Shown here: positions 11,764-21,351 of the stretch, piece by piece
Layout of the letters: each line of letters opens with the position of its first letter
Numbering within the stretch: the first letter of the stretch is position 1
Assembly: GCA_940671915.1 (NCBI GenBank)
Contig: CALNVZ010003429.1
Location: 22,641,635-22,705,634, forward strand
Length of the DNA: 64,000 nt
Direction: 5' to 3'
Source: Paracentrotus lividus
Taxonomy: Eukaryota > Echinodermata > Echinoidea > Camarodonta > Echinidae
Position numbers and translations under genes: made by a program
The notes under the pieces: generated by a model
Databases searched by the model: none
Told to the model about the DNA's origin: nothing
What the model saw: only the letters and a program-made list of their open reading frames with translations

Positions 11764-11928
11764 CTATGGTTTACTACGGTACCATCGTAGAATCCCTCTC
11801 CACCGCTTCCTGAACTTCTTTTGGATGAAGTCATATACATCTGGAAAGACCAATTGTAGGATAGCAATTACAAATATGATAACTGCCCAAATATTTACTG
11901 TTATGATGCCTGCATGTAATCTGCCAAT
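11764..11928 (-). CDS. Nested gene A exon 2 (membrane span and tail)
   Basis: 54 codons plus stop. The hydrophobic stretch AGIITVNIWAVIIFVIAIL is followed by Lys/Arg-rich sequence. It matches 47,398-47,604 in copy B up to the diverged tail. Confidence 0.75.
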   Translation of the reverse strand: MGRLHAGIITVNIWAVIIFVIAILQLVFPDVYDFIQKKFRKRWRGILRWYRSKP

Positions 11929-12890
11929 CTGAATAGAAGAGAGAGAGAGAGAAAGGAATGTACATTACATATATACAAATTTGTTTAGATAATCTTTGAA
12001 GGTTTCACTGGTGGTAGAACGATTATTAAACAGGTGAAGGTTTCACGGTGCACCAAGTAGGCCTACCGGTATTCTTTCTTGAGGTTGTGAGTGGTCCTGA
12101 AAAGTACCTACCCAAGAGATAGTCAAATCAATAGTAACCAATCATTCAGGATCCTTGTTGCATAGAATTCTTGCCTAAAATTCTCATTATAAACCAATCA
12201 GAGTGGTTGTTTCAGATATGTTTCAAATAATTTGCATTAATGAATCAAATTGTGTAGAGTACATGTACTTACTGGAATCAAATTAACAATCTTCTTAATG
12301 TCCCGCAAATGTATATATAAAGTAGCAAACCGATCTTCGGGATGGACAGTTGAGGAAGCTGGAGAAGTGACATCTTGTGAGTTTACAGGATCATAAGAGG
12401 GTGTAGAAAGTTCACAGGTTCCAGGAATATTAAAATGCGCTGTGTTTGAAGATGTTGCGAGTACCTGGTCATTTACACGGTCTATCACAAATGCGTGGAG
12501 GGGGGTTGTATCATCCTCATATATCAAAGCCATTACCTCCATTTTATAGGTCACAGATCTATTATTATAGATGAATGTTGTCTTCCAACGTGCATCTTGG
12601 ATGTAACGATCAGGTCTGTGCTCATATATAAAACATGTACTTCCATTGATGTACCATGTACCAGTTCCATGCTTATTGGTGTTCCATGCTACTGTGTACC
12701 TATCTAATGGTACAGATGTGTCTGTAACATTAAACTTTGCTGTCAGAATGCCATTCTCTTTGAATATATAGCAAGGTTTGTCAGTTGTAGGTTCTTCTTC
12801 AAACATTATCAGTTGGCAGCTTGCTGCCATGGACCAGTTCCAGTGGAACATTACAAATCCCAGAGCACAGAAAATCCAAAACGCAGCCAT
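11764..12890 (-). CDS. Nested antisense type I membrane protein, copy A
   Basis: Two exons on the - strand, 12,273-12,890 and 11,764-11,928, are joined in phase 0 (CCA|GTAAGT ... CTATTCAG|ATT) to give 260 residues. The protein has an N-terminal signal peptide (MAAFWIFCALGF start), an ectodomain of about 180 residues with several cysteines, a conserved WYINGSTCF motif and N-glycosylation sequons (NVT, NGS, NRS), a variable Ser/Thr/Pro-rich stalk, one membrane span in exon 2 (about residues 212-234) and a short basic tail (FRKRWRG). I do not recognise the family; an Ig-like fold is possible but unproven. It lies inside intron 3 of the VWA/Cache gene in opposite orientation. Compared with copy B, the tail carries a net 4-base insertion and stops earlier. 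Confidence 0.75.
12003..12112 (-). repeat. Dispersed repeat with histone-type mRNA 3'-end signal (copy 1)
   Basis: On the - strand the order is a stem-loop GGTACTTTTCAGGACC (12,093-12,108, one mismatched stem pair), a short spacer and CAAGAAAGA (12,073-12,081). This is the order and spacing of the sea urchin replication-dependent histone 3' processing signal. There is no histone coding sequence upstream. The better-preserved copy is at 58,868-58,965. Here it lies in the intron of the nested gene, in sense orientation. Confidence 0.6.
12119..12225. repeat. Dispersed repeat related to 28,408-28,560
   Basis: It shares AATAGTAACCAATCA, CTTGTTGCATAGA and AACCAATCAGAGTGGTTG with the interior of the MITE near 28.4 kb, but lacks the clear GTGCCCTGTAACA ends. 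Confidence 0.55.
12273..12890 (-). CDS. Nested gene A exon 1 (signal peptide and ectodomain)
   Basis: 206 codons. The first about 100 residues are nearly identical to copy B. The membrane-proximal stalk is very different. Confidence 0.8.
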
Positions 12891-13569
12891 CTATAAATTG
12901 TTTCACAGTTGCTACATGTAGCACAAGAAGCGCACAGAAATTCCTTTCGAAGAGTCGGAGTCATTTGCTTCAATGGTAGATTAAAGGAAAGCTCACAAGA
13001 ATAAAGTGAAGCCACACCTAGTATGATCCCTTCTATCACATTATTCCAAGCTACAGTGTATTCAATGCGAGCCAATCGTCTTGCTACAATTAATGAGATA
13101 CATGTATTACATGGACTTATTTGGCGAAATATCGGTTTTGCGAAACCAATGTTTCGCCAAATAAAGATCACTGTTGCATGCAGTTTTTGTTCCAAAGACT
13201 CACCATTAACCAATTAAAATTGTTCTTTCAAAAATGCAAATTAATCGAAGACTGTTACGGATCAATATAGTGTTGCATCCATAATTTAACACTACTCGCG
13301 CCTGAGCAGGTTTCTTCCATGGCTATAAACTACATGCATGTCACTGAAATTATTATAATTCTTAATTTTATAGCGTAGGCCCTATTGTGCATGATGGGCA
13401 ATCAATTATCGACCGGCAACTCTATTGTCCTCGACTGATCAGTGAAGGGGGGGGGGGTTGATTTATCCATCCATGTTGAAATATGTGTGTATCAATCAAG
13501 AAGTATACATGTATATACAGTGCCAGCTAGAGGTTAGCGTGCCTGATTCGGCCTGTATCCACTTGGTAT
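12891..13569. other. Intron 3 of gene A, upstream of the nested gene
   Basis: This is the likely promoter region of the antisense gene and is conserved in copy B (52,082-52,700). It includes a 45-bp palindrome TTTGGCGAAA...TTTCGCCAAA (about 13,118-13,163) that copy B lacks, and a G-run near 13,447. I see no core-promoter element I can defend. Confidence 0.4.
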
Positions 13570-13990
13570 AACAACAGTTGGTCCCGTTTTTTGATTGTCT
13601 TAATACCACATGGACTAAACCCATTTGGTTTATGAAAAATTTGGTCTAACTTTTACTTGGTCTAATTCTCACTTGATATATATTGCCAATAAATCTACCA
13701 AATCGTCTCATTAACTTTTCATCTAATTCCCAAATGAATATTTGATTTGTTACCAGTTTGTTTATAGAGGTAATTATACACTCAATGTTGTTAGACCAAC
13801 TGTACATTAGATGAAATTGGTTTTAGACCAGATGGAAATTAGACAAAATGGTAAATAATTAAAGTGGTAATTAGACCAAAAGGTATTTACAGGAACTGGA
13901 TGTAGATCAAATGAATTGTACTATGTGGCATAAGACTAAATGGGCATTAGTAAAAGTGTGTTTAGACCAACTGGCAATTTATCCCTTATT
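13570..13990. repeat. Degenerate TTAGACCAAATGG array
   Basis: About 20-25-bp units with the cores TTAGACCAA, TTGGTCTAA and ATTAGAC in both orientations. The array is shared with copy B at 52,700-53,130. Confidence 0.6.
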
Positions 13991-15003
13991 CGATTCAATG
14001 AGCCATTGCATGTTTGCTGATACAGTGTACACATATATCAGATGCATGCATGCAGTAGTGTCAACAAGTTGCATTAAAGCACTGATCAACATTTTTGAAG
14101 ATGATTTGAGTGTTTACATGTATCATATATGTGGAAAAAACTATTTGTTGGGTGTGTCCGTCCTTGGTGATTTGAAGGGCAGGGGTAATGGGATGCTTAA
14201 ATTTTATCTTTTTCTATAACAAAACTCAACTTTTTTTTTTAAATTTTGCTTCATATTTTTTTCTTGTAATGGCCTCCTTTTATTTAATTTTTTTTAAATT
14301 TATGTATACAGTCTGTGTAAAAAAAATGGTAGTCGGAAAAAAATTATTTAGGTGTGAAATATTTTCAAATAATGTGTGTATGTGGTATTAAAATAAAGCC
14401 AAAAGATTTTCCTTGCTGATGCGCTTTGTTCTGTATAATTTGCTTTAGTAAAACAAAAGTTATGCTAAATTTTGTGAGACGAGGAACAAATGTAAATTGA
14501 GCACTTCATGGCCATTATGCGAAACCCATACACAAAGGCATGGGACGGCATGCGAAAAATGGATTTTTCTTGATTGTACAAAACTAGTCATATTTCAAAA
14601 ATTGCAACACCAAATGTGATGAAAAAGAATTGCAGGTGAAAGTCTGACCTTCCTGCTTTATGAAAATACCAAACAATAGCAGACTGATTAATCTTCATAC
14701 TGTAAAAAAATGTTTTACACTTTTATTTGACATACATGTAGACTGTATATGTATATTTTATTTCCATTTAAATTAATAATGAAATGTGTATCTCATGATT
14801 ATGTTTCTGAATCAATAAAACATGATTTAAAAAAAAGGAGAAAAAAAAAAAGAAAAAAAAAAGATGATGAATAGGTTCTATTTTGCATAAAGTCTTTACC
14901 AATGACTTACATGTGCATACATGAAGATTGATCACCATGATTTGTTACACCTTAATAATAATAATAATGAATATTTATAAAGTGCCTTTTCATTCATCAG
15001 TGC
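13991..15003. other. Intron 3 of gene A, AT-rich, no gene
   Basis: A- and T-runs, including an A/G-rich stretch at 14,829-14,865, with no coding sequence. It is almost identical to copy B 53,115-54,122. Confidence 0.6.
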
Positions 15004-15092
15004 CAGTGGCGTACCTAGCCTCGCACTATTGTTTGTGCATAATAGTGCGCCCCCCCTTTTCATTGTGTCTAATCAGGCTAGGTACGCCACTG
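15004..15092. mobile_element. Short MITE with CAGTGGCGTACCTAGCC termini
   Basis: It has 17-bp perfect terminal inverted repeats around a short centre. Flanks share AGTGCC, a possible short target duplication. It is present in both copies (54,123-54,212). The termini look hAT-like, but the superfamily is uncertain. Confidence 0.7.
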
Positions 15093-15334
15093 AGTGCCAG
15101 GCGCCGATGAATGAGTACCCAAGCCTGTTCAGTTCAAGGTGGATATTTGTTTGTAATTTCCTAATTCACATATTACAGGTCTCTGTTGTTCAAAAAAGGT
15201 GTACAAAATGTCAACCAAAATAATTTTACCCAGCGGATTATAATTATGTACAAATACATGTACGTCTACCCTCAATGGTCAGCAGAATTGCCATTTGTTG
15301 CGTCAGTCTGTTTATTGTTTCTATGTATTTCCAG

Positions 15335-15399
15335 GTATTTCAACCAATCAGTCCGCTAATCATCCAGTATACATGTACATTTAGTCAAGATATCTGAAT
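15335..15399 (+). pseudogene. Echo of exon 4 (gene A)
   Basis: CAG|GTATTTCAACCAATCAG... continues with CATCCAGTAT and AGTCAAGATATCTGA, a damaged copy of the first about 50 bp of exon 4, located 91 bp upstream of the real exon with its own AG acceptor. Copy B has it at 54,455-54,519. Confidence 0.8.
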
Positions 15400-15425
15400 A
15401 TGATATGTATCGTTTCCATTGCCAG

Positions 15426-15578
15426 GTATTTCAAGCAACCAGTCAGCTATTCATCCAGTATAGTCAAGATATCTGATAGTGTGAACAGAGCTGACGAGGG
15501 CGTGATCAAGAGCACTTATTTTACCAGTGGCCTTGAGCAAGTCTTCAAAGAAAATTATGAAGAGGACCACCTTCTCAG
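15426..15578 (+). CDS. Gene A exon 4
   Basis: 51 codons counting split ones (phase 2 to phase 2), GYFKQPV... in register with S|Y. Only five base differences from copy B, all in the last 65 bp. Confidence 0.8.
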
Positions 15579-16307
15579 GTAAATATTTTATAAACTTTTG
15601 TGATAAGGATTTAGGCACCATGTAGCATAAAGGCCACTTCACACTCTACAACTTTTGATCGCATGACTGACCGATTTTGGAACCGACATAAAACAGCGCC
15701 TGCAAAATATACTTGGTTATATTTGGTCAATTTGGTTATTTCAGATCAAAAGTTGGTCTGTTTTGCAACATAAAGTAGTATATTGTGTGCACTTGCCGTA
15801 ATGGACTGAGTGGCATTTAGAGATATGAAGGGCATGCGAAAGGTAAAATTGGTTATTTTAAAGTATCTAAAAAATTATGTAGTGTGTCCTTGATAGTTTG
15901 CTAAAAATATGCCTGATTGAGTAAAATATATTGATTAGATTAGATTGTGATTTTTGACAATCATGTCATGAGTTTCAAATAGCTTTTCACATGCCTCTTT
16001 GTCACGCTAAGGCAGAGGTGTCGATCTGCTCTGAAAATTCAAAGCATTAGTGGGGCAAGCCATTGTACAACAGCTTGCCCTACTAATCCTTTGAATTCTC
16101 AGAGCGGATCGATGCCTCTGTGCTAAGGTAGGCACCTACATGAAATTGCTCAGTATTTTTTATCATAAATGAGAACAAAGAATATGAAAAATGAAGAAAG
16201 AAAATAGAATCCCATATTTTCTCTGCTTATTCGTCATATGATAAATAAAAAAACTTAATAATGTAATAACTTTCTTATAATTGGATTGTATTGGTTTATC
16301 TCTGCAG
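15579..16307 (+). other. Intron 4 of gene A
   Basis: It diverges from copy B immediately after the exon. It contains the hAT-type MITE at 16,013-16,120. Copy B instead carries an unrelated 0.95-kb insertion (54,943-55,890). Confidence 0.6.
16013..16120. mobile_element. hAT-type MITE (CAGAGG ends), copy A only
   Basis: The palindromic interior TTCAAAG...CTTTGAA has GGGCAAGC/GCTTGCCC arms, and the ends are CAGAGG and CCTCTG. It is flanked by CGCTAAGG and TGCTAAGG (8 bp, one mismatch). Confidence 0.8.
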
Positions 16308-16472
16308 GTGGCAATATTTTGGTTCTGTAGAGGGTCTGGTTAGGACCTACCCCGGGAGAGAGTGGGACACCAATTTTGTGGGCTTCTACAATGATTACGA
16401 CCCCCGGATCAGACCCTGGTACATTGCTGCTACCAGCGGACCTAAAGATGTGGTTATCATCTTGGATTGCAG
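16308..16472 (+). CDS. Gene A exon 5 (start of the VWA core)
   Basis: Encodes RWQYFGSVEGLVRTYPG through WYIAATSGPKDVVIILDC. The last codon is split (AG|T), creating Ser of the D-C-S-Y-S MIDAS motif with exon 6. The hydrophobic VVIILD strand is the first VWA beta-strand. Confidence 0.85.
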
Positions 16473-16589
16473 GTAAAGGGGTGGATGGTAGTGGTGGTAC
16501 TTGGCGACTGGTGTTGATGGTGATGATGGTGGCGATGGTGGTGGTCTTGGAAGGGTAGTGGTGATGGTGGTAAATTATTAATACCCTGT

Positions 16590-17283
16590 TTCACAGCTTC
16601 TGGTCAACCGAAAGATGTAGTCGACATCCGTGATTTCTGGTATTTACTTTGGCGGTAGATGATAGTTGTGGAGGTGGTGAATGGTGGGTATATAGTGGGG
16701 TTATTGGTGCTGGTGGTGGTGATGATGATGGTGGTGGCATTTTTGGTATCCTCGAAGATTGCAGCCACTAGCTTACCTAAAGATGTGTGATTATCCTGGA
16801 TTGCAAGTATTTAGGGGTAGATCATGCTTGTGGAGGTCATGGGTAATGGAGTTATTGGTCGTGCTGGTGGTTGTGATATTGATGACGGTGGTGGCATTTT
16901 TGGTAGCTTGGAACATTGCAGCTACCAATGGTCTTAAAGATATACATGTAGTCATCATCCTAGATTGCAAGTATTTAGATTGTAAGTATTAATAGATTGC
17001 AAGGGATGGAATAGGGTAATGGTTGGGTAGTGGGGCACTGGTGGTTGGGGGTGGCGTGGTAGTGGTTCAATGGAGGTTGTTGAAACCTTGGAACATTGCA
17101 GCCATCAACGAAAAGATGAGGACATCATCCTAGGTGATATTTAGTTAGGTTGTAGATGAAGATTGTGATGGTATTGATGATGTTGATGGTTGGGGGGATG
17201 TTGGATGTGTTGGTACCCTGTTACATTACATATCCTAGTGGAACTAAAGATGTGGTCATCCTCCTATTTTTAGAGGCATTTAG
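16590..17283 (+). pseudogene. Array of decayed exon-5 echoes in intron 5 (gene A)
   Basis: At about 16,590-16,640, 16,755-16,811, 16,911-16,973, 17,091-17,145 and 17,220-17,283 the intron repeats forms of ACATTGCAGCTACCA...CTTAAAGATG...ATCATCCTAGATTGCAAG, the last about 60 bp of exon 5. They are separated by GTGGTGATG-rich sequence. They carry stops and indels and are not exons. Confidence 0.75.
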
Positions 17284-17538
17284 TGATAGGAGATGTCTGA
17301 TTTTGATGGATATCATGGTTATCATGATATTAGTGATGAGGGAAGTTGCGATTTATTGTGGTGGCAGTTGTAGCAGCAGCAGAGTTGGTAATTAATGAAG
17401 ATTATGATGATAGTGGTAGTGATGATTATGACAACATTATCATTATGATGTTGAAATATAAACTATCTCCACAGAAATCATGTTTTGAAGGAAAATGTTT
17501 CTTTTATTTCCAATCATTATCTCTTGTTTTTCACATAG

Positions 17539-17667
17539 TTATTCCATGAAAGGCGATAAATTCAAGATCGCTACCGAGGTTGTGAAGACAGTGTTGGACA
17601 CACTAACTAAACAGGACTATGTCAATATCATCTGTGCTAGAGCTAGTCACTGGGATGGAGAGGGAAA
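17539..17667 (+). CDS. Gene A exon 6
   Basis: Supplies T of the split Ser codon and then YSMKGDKFKIATEVVKTVL through WDGEGK. Part of the VWA domain. Phase 2 to phase 2. Confidence 0.85.
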
Positions 17668-17759
17668 GTAAGTCAAATCATGCAAAATTGAGAAAAACCA
17701 CTTCAATTTAAAATTCAGTCATTTTGTCTCTTATATACTGATATCAGTATAAGATGTGA

Positions 17760-18090
17760 ACTTCCTATGATTTTTTCCTTTTCTCTTTTTAATTTTTTTT
17801 CTCTCTTTCTCTTTACCCTTTCTTTCTTCCTTCTAAATTAGTTATTCTCTTTCTTTACTTTTTTTGTCATTTCTTTCTTTCCCTCTTTCTGTATTCCCTT
17901 TCTTCCTCTCTCTTTCTTTCTTTTGTTCTCTCTTTCTCTCTTTTTTTCTTCCCTTTTCTCTCTCTTTCTTTCTATTTCTTTCTTTCTTCCATTTTCTCTT
18001 TCTTTTGTCCATTCTTTCTATTTTTCTTCCTCCCTCTCTTTCTTTCTTTCTTTCTCTTTGAACTCTTCCTTTCTTTTTTTCATTCTTGCA
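17760..18090 (+). repeat. Pyrimidine-rich (CTTT)n tract in intron 6
   Basis: Long CTTT/TTCC/CTCT stretch. It has a counterpart in copy B at 57,660-57,905. Apparent Ser/Phe/Leu ORFs are low-complexity. Confidence 0.8.
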
Positions 18091-18374
18091 AGCCTTTGCT
18101 GCCAGGTTGTTGCAATTTTTTTTTATTAAATCATTTAGTAAGTGCTATCTCTTATTAAAAAGAAAACCCCCAAAAAGGTGATGGAGGAGTGAAGGAAATA
18201 TTCACTTGCTTTTGTTTTCCTTGGTGTTACTTTTAATTGCCTGGTTTCAATTTTCTGTGAAACATAGTGTTTTACCCATCAAAAAAGCAAGAGCAAGAGT
18301 TAAATTCTCATGTGTTTGTTTGAAACTATCGTATGATTTTGGTGTACTCACAATATCTTTATTTTTGTTCCAAG

Positions 18375-18503
18375 ATGGTTTTTCTACAGAACAGAGGTGC
18401 AGAGCTGTAAGAATGATACGCTGGTCCCAGCCACCACAGCTCATCGTAAAGACCTGTATTCAAAGACAATCAACCTGGTGCCAGGAGGGACCAGCGAATT
18501 AAA
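18375..18503 (+). CDS. Gene A exon 7
   Basis: Completes Lys, then WFFYRTEVQSCKNDTLVPA to LVPGGTSELK. The Thr in GGTS is the likely second MIDAS element. Phase 2 to phase 2, acceptor TTCCAAG. Confidence 0.85.
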
Positions 18504-18654
18504 GTTAGTTGCAATGCTTTTTGCCTCACTATCTAATGTCAAAGCTTGATCAAAAGAAAGAAAGCATCTGCTAGATTACCTGCATTTTGCCTCATTTTTT
18601 CCTTTTCACTTGCACTCAAGATGTTTCACAGATTCTTGAACCATGAGACATACA

Positions 18655-18800
18655 TGTATATTTTTCAGAAAGCATTTGACAGCCCAGTAAAGAGAGTAAA
18701 ACAGTATTGTTAGCAGTAAATATATGCATGTATTGGATTTTTATTTATTTATTTTTTTTCCCATTAAACATGATTTTCTGAAAGCCTTCAGCTGCCCAGA
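18655..18800 (+). pseudogene. Two decayed echoes of exon 8 (gene A)
   Basis: TTTTTCAGAAAGCATTTGACAG (about 18,662-18,683) and ACATGATTTTCTGAAAGCC with TTCAGCTGCCCAGAAG (about 18,769-18,803) resemble the first 35 bp of exon 8. Copy B shows the like at about 58,530-58,560 and 58,697-58,730. Confidence 0.6.
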
Positions 18801-19018
18801 AGAGAAAGAGAGAGTTTTACATTTTGTGCAATATGTACATTTCTAATGAGGAATGTTTTTTTTTAGAAAATTTAATTCAATAATCAATGGCAGGTGAATA
18901 CATGGGCTTTTATGCAGATAGAGAAGAGAGAGAGAAAGAGAGAATGAAAGATAGAATTAATTTATATTATATGGTCAGATAGAACAAAAATAAAACTATT
19001 TTATTCTTCTCCCATTAG

Positions 19019-19139
19019 ACATGGTTTTCAGAAAGCATTTCAGCTGCTTGGAGGTCGTCTAGAACAGGATGTCAAGCTCTCATTATCCTGGTGACTGATG
19101 GGAAGGATACAGACGGGGAACATGTCAGATGTGGCCCAG
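19019..19139 (+). pseudogene. Gene A exon 8, 1-base deletion
   Basis: 121 bp against 122 in copy B: GGTCGTCTAGAAC here, GGTCGGTCTAGAAC in copy B. The frame shifts after GFQKAFQLLGGR and hits TGA at 19,092. The downstream part still contains the intact-looking ILVTDGKDTDG code in the lost frame. Confidence 0.8.
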
Positions 19140-19560
19140 GTAAAAACTTAATGATCAACTTTTCTATGGATCCAGGATTTTTATAGGTTTATTAACATGT
19201 ACATTGTATGTTTGATAAAGAAAAAGAAAAAAAAATGGCCTTTTTTAACACAATTTCGAGATTTGTGGAATGATGCTTTTTTTTCCAGTTTTTAATTCAT
19301 TCGTTTATTTATTTATTCATCTATTTTTCTTTACTTTTTTTTGGGGGGGGGATGGATCATTGTGGAGCTAAAAATCTGATCACAGAATGCACATGATTGC
19401 ATGCTTTCAAACTACCATATTAGAAAAGTTCTTTATATCTAGAAAGAAGTATTAGAGTACTAGAAAAAGAAAAAGAATAAGGGGGTAAGCATATAGGAAG
19501 AGTGATGATAAAAAATCTGTATTATTCGACTTGACATCACTATATTTTATCTCTTTTGTT
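19140..19560 (+). other. Intron 8 of gene A, left part
   Basis: AT-rich with T- and G-runs near 19,337-19,350. No coding sequence. Confidence 0.5.
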
Positions 19561-19846
19561 TAAGTTCTTACGCTCGAAGTGGATTTTTTTTCTCAGTCCC
19601 ATCTGCAAATATAAATGCGAGAAAGTTTAAGATGTTTAACTAGAAATCTATCTTCAACCATTTTATATATCTTTCTTCTGGTTACTACACCCGGAGTGGC
19701 TTTGTACCCGGTCCAATATGCAAAATAATATTAATGCGAGAAAATGTAAGATGTTAAACTAGAAATATATCTTCAACCATTTTATTTCTCTCTCTTTAGG
19801 TTATTACACTGTTGGTGGCTTTGCACCCTGGCACATTTGCAAGTAT
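19561..19846 (+). pseudogene. Tandem array of three truncated exon-9 echoes (gene A)
   Basis: Copies start near 19,563, 19,680 and 19,799, and the real exon starts at 19,915: a period of 116-119 bp. Each repeats the exon start (GGTTACTACACCCGGAGTGG type) for about 45 bp plus the upstream intron with ATCTATCTTCAACCATTTTA. All lack a donor and the exon's second half. Confidence 0.85.
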
Positions 19847-19914
19847 CAATTGCAAAAAAGTTGCAAAATTTAGCTAGAAATTTATCTTCAACCATTTTAT
19901 ATCTCTTTCTTCAG

Positions 19915-20018
19915 GTTACTACACCCGGAGCGGCTTTGTACCCGGTCCAATATGCAAGTATCAATGGAAGAAAGTTTGGGAAGAAGTAGCAATGGCTAAC
20001 AACAAAGCAAGCCCCAGA
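19915..20018 (+). CDS. Gene A exon 9
   Basis: Phase 1 to phase 0. Encodes GYYTRSGFVPGPICKYQWKK and so on to NNKASPR. Open and matching copy B (59,750-59,853), although the upstream frame is lost in exon 8. Confidence 0.8.
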
Positions 20019-20191
20019 GTAAGTCAGATTTTATTAGCAACAAACAGCTTTTGTAACATTTTGAGTGGAAATAATTATGAAAATATTGAAATCGGCAAGA
20101 CAAGGAGGAAATTGTTTAGAATTGCTATTTTGTAGTACAAATTTGCAATTTATTAGTAAAATTAATTCAGATATTTGTTTTTTCTCAAATA

Positions 20192-21239
20192 CAGGGTGTT
20201 TCCGAAAAAAGGAAACCCAACTTTGATCAACAATAATGTCAAAAATATTCCAATGGTGATTATGAAATTTAATATGCACTGTAAAGTGCAACTCATTGCC
20301 TTCTAATGATACCTCGCTCACCTCACCAATGTCACGCATCACTAAACCCCATTGTTTTGAAAAGGTCTTGTAAAATTGTGCGTGGTTCACTTTCACGCAC
20401 CTTGAGATGGTTTGTGTGAATGTGCCTGGAAAGGAAACCCAACTTTGAACATCAATAACTTCAAGAATATTTCAGTGGTGATTAAGAATTTAATATCACT
20501 GGAAAGTACAACTCATTACCATTCTAATGATACCTCTCTCAGCTCACCAATATCATGCATCACTGAACCCCATTGTTTTGAAATTGTCTCGCAAAATTGT
20601 GATAGGTTCTCTTTCATGCTCCTTGAGATGAGTTGCTTCAAAGATTCCTAACAAATCTAAGTAAAGCATTCCAGTGACTTAAAATAAATGAGTTTGATAA
20701 ATGGGTGGAAATTTTTACTTATTTAGTCCTTTAATCTTACCATCCAGGTAATTTCAACATGTTACTGGTCACGACAACCCAGAGAACCTTCAGTTCCCCA
20801 TGGATAATGTAAGAAGCATGACAGTGCATCAATCACAATTTTGCAAGATATTTTCAGAACAATGGGTTTCAGTGATGCGTGACATTGGTGAGCTGAAAGA
20901 GATATCAATACAATGATAATGAGTGCACTTTCCAGTGATATAAACGTCATAATCACTACTGTCATGTTTTTAAAATGATTGATGATGAAAGTTGGGTTCC
21001 CTTTTAGGAACATTGCAGCAACCCATCTTAATGAGCGTGAAAGTGAACCACTCACAATTTTGCAAGACATTTTCAAAACAATGAGGTTCAGTGATGCGTG
21101 ACATTGGTGAGCTGCGCGGGTATCATTAAAATGGTAATGAGTTGCACTTTCCAATGATATAAATTTTATAATCACCATGGTAATATTTTTTAAATTATTG
21201 ATGATCCAACTTGGGTTTCCTTTTTTCTGGGTCACCCTG
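20192..21239. mobile_element. 1.05-kb foldback element, two forward and two inverted units, TA target
   Basis: The termini CAGGGTG and CACCCTG are flanked by TA, as in mariner-like elements. Inside, a unit of about 230 bp (GGAAACCCAACTTTG ... CACCAATGTCACGCATCACT ... TTGTTTTGAAA...) occurs twice forward (about 20,210 and 20,430) and twice inverted (about 20,800 and 21,020). Copy B lacks it. The 211-residue ORF on the - strand at 20,762-21,397 is a by-product. Confidence 0.8.
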
Positions 21240-21351
21240 TAGAAAACAAAAAAAGTAAAAAATAAAGAAATTAAAATAATATATTTGGGGCAGTTTTGAG
21301 AAGGCAAAGCTGTTGTATTTAGCCTTTGAAAAATCTGAACGACTGGTTTAA

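Noticed and set aside
12851..13213. 120-residue ORF upstream of the nested gene
   Set aside because: Not conserved as a frame in copy B and overlaps the start of the nested gene in another frame.
17864..18129. Ser/Phe/Leu-rich ORFs in CTTT tracts (also near 8,800-9,120, 42,720-43,370 and 57,590-58,010)
   Set aside because: Low-complexity translation of pyrimidine microsatellites inside introns.
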